DNA of 31,854 nt from Ophryocystis elektroscirrha (lineage: Eukaryota > Apicomplexa > Conoidasida > Neogregarinorida > Ophryocystidae): NCBI GenBank assembly GCA_030141585.1, contig JAQIFP010000123.1:12517-44370 (forward strand). Reading direction: 5' to 3'. Position 1 is the stretch's first letter; each line of letters opens with the position of its first letter. Made by a program: the position numbers and the translations under genes. The notes under the pieces are model-generated. The model did not search any database. It was not told the origin of the DNA and saw nothing but the letters and a program-made list of their open reading frames with translations. Shown one piece after another: positions 27,341-31,854 of this stretch.

Positions 27341-27758
27341 TTACACTTCATTTGATAGTGCGTAAAAAGGAGTAAGAAGAAATTCAATTATGATGGGATG
27401 AACTGTAAGCAATTCTCTTTCTGCTTCACTCTAAATAAAATTGAAATAATAATTCTTCTACTTTGATGTATTGGTTTGATGTTCTAGAAACCAAATTTTG
27501 TTTAATCAGAGTTTCTTTCACTAAACAATCCACACATTTTACAAAAAATTGAATTGTTATTGTCCTGTTTTCTCTAAATGTCATAAAAAATAGCCTCATT
27601 AATAAAATAAGTGCTTCTTTCTCTTGACGTAATAAACCTGGAAGTTGACGCATGTCTCCCATGAACCCAATAAGTTTCAAATAGTATCGCCATTCTACCT
27701 ATAAACAAAATTATTACTAAAACCCTCAACACAATTATTATATTTATTATTATAATTC

Positions 27759-27794
<36 letters not shown>

Positions 27795-30700
27795 ACATGT
27801 TATTTTTTAGCTTTATAATTTATTATATTAATTATATAAATATATATATATATATATATAAATATAAATATATATTGATAGCAATTTGATAGTTTGCGCG
27901 TATAATTAATTTATGTTTTATATATAGTTAACTGTATGTATTATAACCAGTGCCTGTCTAAGAAAGTGTCTAAGTTTATCTAGACACTCAAAATTATATT
28001 TATATATAAAATTGTTATATTTTGCGTTATAAATTAATAAGACACGATAGCATATATATAAGTATATTATTGCATATATAGACACATAAATTAAATGGCG
28101 ATTTATTAGGCAATGTTGATATTACTTCTCGATTAAAGTTGCGAGCAAACAAGAATGAGTCCCACAGTAAGTTTAATAAAATCATGACATCTTTGTCGTA
28201 CATGTTGTGTGTGTATTCAATAATATCTTGAACGATATTTAAAAGATGGAGCTGCATTACGCATTGTGAAACTACCTATATAATTTTATTCTAAACAGAT
28301 TTAATTACTTCTGTCTGGCTAATCTCAAGTTTATAATTGGCTAGTTCTTCAGTAAGACTTTGTTTTGACAGGAAATCCTTATGGGAACGTATTTTTTCAA
28401 TTAAACTGTTATTTATGAGTACTTTAGGGGAGAATCTTTGATATAATGTCTATAAATAATGATTGATCAATTCAGTCTTATCACATATGATCAGTTGCAT
28501 TATATGCTTATATACACTTTCAATGCTTTATAAAAAAAACCCCACACATACATAATATGTATATATATATATATATATTTATTTATTTTTATGTATATAT
28601 GTACAATTTATTTAAAATAATATACATATATATCTATATGTATACATATGAATATATACATTATACATATATAAATATATCTATATATATATATATATAA
28701 TATATATGTATATCTAAATATATTTATGTATATATGTATATTTTATTATGTATATTTTATTATGTATATATATACTGATATGGACAAAGTGAAGAAAAGC
28801 GTATATATCTATAAATATAATAGTATTACTTGAATAGATTGAATAATTTGAGAGAAATTATTTTTTGTACAAATATTTTCAATTTTTAAAAGATATTTTG
28901 AGAATCCTTGTATACCAATGCGAGCAAAGAACTCAGGTTGATTTTCAATGCATGACATCTAACATATAACTTAAAATTGTAAAGGAAAAAATTACTATTA
29001 AATAAATAATTTCTTCTAAATGATTGTCATGTAGAGAATTTTTAGCTGCTGTCTCTACCAAAAAATTAAGTGCTGCCCATGACTGATATAAAGCCCAATG
29101 ATCTAAAGAGTCAGGAAGAGGAGGAGGTGGGGGTTGAATTTTGCTGGGATCGGATCCTGTTGAGTCGACATTTTTAGAGGAGAAAACAATGGAATCAGAT
29201 GACAGAAATTTATACTGCGTATTATCAATTTGCAGCTGTAGATGAAAATTATCAAATAAAGGAAATAAGACTCCACGGAATATCATGTGTAATAAATTGT
29301 CCACTAATGGCATCTTGGCTGCTAAATCAAAGATTCTGAACAAAACAATTAATGCCTGATAGGAAATTGAGGGAGAAATCAAATGATTAGAGGATACTTG
29401 AGATAAGTTTGTCAATATAGACAGCCAGCTACTTCGACTTAGCTTATAAAATTCTGAGTCCAAATCTTCATCTGTTTGTGTATTCATTAGCATCAAATAT
29501 TGTTTAACGGGAATGGAAGAAAGATTATTTGAATCCAGTGTTGATAGTAAGCTCTCTAAATTTGGAAATAAAACTTAATTACAGACATAAACATAAACAC
29601 AAATATTTTGATTTAAAACTAATAATATTACCATGGTTTTCACTGCTTGAATTATCAGGACTTTTAATAGACTCACAGAAATGGCTTTCACTTTTTGTCT
29701 TCAAATTGAAGACCCAATTATATGATTTATGGGATGTCAATGGACTCATTATTTTTACTACGGGAGAATCAGGATAATGGGTTTTCATATGATCTTCGCT
29801 GTTGATATTTACAAATAATAGTGCTAGTGCTTCCATATACATTAGTGCCTGTAAAGTATTTTTTAAATACCATGCAAAAATGCGTGATTAAATTATTTTA
29901 TAAAGTTAAAATGATATATATATATATATATTTATATATATATTTATATATATATTTATATATATATTTATATATATATTTATATATATATTTATATATA
30001 ATTAGCTTTGAAGCAAAAAATTGTGCATATTATGTTATTAAAATAATGCAGTATTACTAATTAATAATTTTAATACCAAATAATTTATATTATTATTATT
30101 ATTACATAAATTAATTAATTATTATTAATTTTTTTTATTAATAATAAATTAATATATAATAAAATTTAGTTTACCTTTAATGAAATTTGAGTTAAATTTT
30201 CGTCATTCTCAAAGTTTTTGAAGACAATGAAACAATTAAGACAATGAATAATTTCATTAAACCATCCGAAGGTAATCCAGAAGTATACTTCTAATATCAA
30301 CACCATCACTTTAAATGCCTGTGTAATCAATGATTCCGTAGGATTTTCTGTAGCTGCTGCTATAATATTTAAAGCTGATTTCCATCCATTCTTCAAGTTA
30401 ACGCCTTGAGCCTTAAGTCAAATAGGGAATATAACACACCAAATAAATAATATATCAAAATAATACTATGTCAAAATGGGTACACAACACAATTGCCAAA
30501 AATAAGCACAGATAAAACTATGTGTAATTACAAGTATATATGTTAATATAGACTTTGAAATTTAACATTTTTTTATAATATACACCGAATTATTATACAA
30601 TTTTTTTTTTTTTTTTTACTTTCATAAAAATACTAACCTGAATTATATTAGAAATAATATCAATTATAAACTCTCTTATTGCTACAAAACTATCGGGATT

Positions 30701-31708
30701 TTTTATGACGTCATAAAGTGGTTTCAAGAAATCATTTTGAAATGAGTAATTTCCGAAATCACCTTTTTCCAGAAATTTTATAGCCAATTGCCGTAGGGAG
30801 TCTACGGAGTAAAAACAAACTGCAAGATCTGAGTGCAACGCTGCATCAACAAAGTGACCTCGCAAAACACACCAAATTTTAGACCATATTAAACGAATAC
30901 GGTTCATATTGTGGTCTGCTATTTCAACAAGTTTTTGAAGACTAAAAAAGCGGGGGTTCGTTTGAGACAATTCTTTTCTAAAAAAAAAAAAAAAAAAGTA
31001 ATACATTATTTACATTATGTAACTTAAATTATTTACTTACTTTGATACATTACATAAAGCAGATGCAAATTGAACAATAGCAATAGGAGATAGATTGACA
31101 GAGCGCATAAACAGTAAATCGATTTGGGAAATATTCACACCACTTAGCATGAAATGAATATTTTTTTTATCAATAGGCTTTTCATTTATTACAGTTTGAG
31201 GCGCTTTAGTGTTAGTGCTTAGTTTGTCTGTTATGCTTGCATTATCAGTGATAGAATCTCCCCATAATAAACTTTGAAAGTGGGACAATCGGCTAACACA
31301 CTCTAAAATGTTTTCCCAAGCGTCATTAATGAAGTTTCCTTCAGAAATTGCTATTAATAAAAGCATTTCTATACATTGAACATTTTTTTCTGTAAATAAT
31401 TCTACTTCACTTTTAAACTCTAAACCAGATAATAATGCTAAGTTTTTTAAATATAAATCGACAACTTCCACCATTTCAAAATGAGCTGCTAATTGGACAC
31501 AAAGATGAATCCCTTTAAGAGACAATTCAACAAAGTTTTTAGTTGCTAGAATATTATCATCAAACGGTTCCGATAGCATCAAAATTAGAGCGTTCAATAT
31601 TGTACTGTATATAGATTCATAAAGATATTTAACTTGCACTGTCAGTTCATTTGTCGCTATAACGTATGTATTATTTTTTAGTTTTGTATCCGATATATTC
31701 GCTTCATT
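27341..31708 (-). CDS. BIG-type Sec7 Arf guanine-nucleotide exchange factor, C-terminal part (5' end beyond window)
   Basis: Ten exons are seen: 31041-31708, 30638-30977, 30175-30411, 29632-29848, 28996-29555, 28830-28958, 28309-28449, 28126-28275, 27462-27698 and 27341-27430; 922 aa in phase. Diagnostic blocks of BIG1/BIG2/yeast Sec7 homology regions run in order: FVELSLKGIHLCVQLAAHF and NVQCIEMLLLIAISEGNF (HDS1), PRFFSLQKLVEIADHNMNRI with VDSLRQLAIKFLEKGDF, NLKNGWKSALNIIAAATEN (HDS2), FRGVLFPLFDNF (HDS3), and QLHLLNIVQDIIEYTHN, DSFLFARNFNREVEWR, LPGLLRQE (HDS4). BIG proteins activate Arf at the trans-Golgi. The catalytic Sec7 domain and N-terminal DCB/HUS domains must lie beyond 31854; the right-most 146 bases read as intron. 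A low-complexity Pro run (PPPPPLP) and Ser-rich inserts occur near HDS3. Confidence 0.9.
27699..28125 (-). other. 427-nt intron of the Arf-GEF gene
   Basis: The donor GTAATA follows AAT CGA GAA, and the acceptor TTTATAG precedes GTA GAA TGG. This choice joins FARNFNRE to VEWRYYLKLIGFM, which restores the family's FN-x(6,8)-L-x(3)-GF spacing. The intron holds two TA microsatellites (about 27768-27794 and 27840-27862). Confidence 0.7.
28450..28829 (-). other. 380-nt intron of the Arf-GEF gene
   Basis: It is dominated by TATA/TGTATA microsatellite (about 28555-28775). No coding or structural feature is visible. Confidence 0.65.
29849..30174 (-). other. 326-nt intron of the Arf-GEF gene carrying a 12-bp minisatellite
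   Basis: The donor GTAAAC is at 30174 and the acceptor TTTACAG at 29849. A regular TTTATATATATA repeat occupies about 29930-30000; the remainder is AT-rich. Confidence 0.7.
29930..30000. repeat. 12-bp tandem repeat tttatatatata, about 6 copies
   Basis: Six consecutive, essentially identical 12-bp units follow a plain TA run. The array lies in an intron of the Arf-GEF gene. Confidence 0.9.
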
Positions 31709-31854
31709 CTACAATTATTATGTTTTACACAAATCCATTTTTATGTACCATTATATATAATATAGCTATATCATATCCCTGCTGCTATCAAATTAATATT
31801 TATGACAATTATTTGTATACAATTATATGTATATAAGTATTTATATACAAATAT
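31709..31854 (-). other. Partial intron of the Arf-GEF gene at the window edge
   Basis: The acceptor ATTGTAG (minus strand) just precedes the right-most exon. The rest is AT-rich and non-coding up to the end of the window, so the donor and upstream exons lie outside. Confidence 0.6.

Noticed and set aside
29821..30060. Plus-strand frame with repeated IYLY residues
   Set aside because: It is translation of the 12-bp TA minisatellite in an intron.

Overview
The window is nuclear DNA of a very AT-rich, intron-rich apicomplexan parasite. Three genes argue for that group together: a myristoylatable calcium-dependent protein kinase of the CDPK1 type, a secreted cysteine-rich protein of the oocyst-wall (COWP) type, and a mucin-type GalNAc-transferase. 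Coding exons are separated by many introns of only about 28-39 nt, often with a long A tract on the sense strand, and intergenic DNA is mostly TA microsatellite. The oocyst-wall gene points to a coccidian, cryptosporidian or gregarine-like lineage rather than a blood parasite. I cannot name the genus.

Layout: 1-763 AT-rich spacer with a diverged tandem duplication. 764-2530 (+) unknown single-membrane-segment protein whose 721-nt intron is filled by a CTTCTTCTAACG-type tandem array. 2764-5822 (-) Grc3/NOL9-type polynucleotide kinase with a 22-bp x 9 array in one intron. 6388-11918 (+) unknown 1534-aa protein with a coiled-coil C-terminal third. 12264-13496 (+) intronless oocyst-wall-like protein. 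13616-17307 (-) CDPK1-like kinase, ten exons, interrupted by a 100-N gap whose flanks repeat the same 127 bp. 17658-20207 (-) divergent kinase with DFG changed to DFE and a Cys-rich insert. 20358-21960 (-) ankyrin-repeat protein. 22487-25338 (+) polypeptide GalNAc-transferase with lectin tail. 25351-25866 (-) ribosomal protein eS17. 26061-26955 (-) Rab18-like GTPase. 27341-31708 (-) C-terminal 922 residues of a BIG-type Sec7 Arf-GEF whose catalytic part lies beyond the right edge.

There is no operon logic. The functional threads are secretory traffic (Arf-GEF, Rab18, GalNAc-transferase, oocyst-wall cargo), calcium signalling (CDPK) and ribosome production (eS17, Grc3). All exon models were built by hand from splice sites, reading phase and family resemblance. 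In every gene with a full model the exon lengths sum to a multiple of three.
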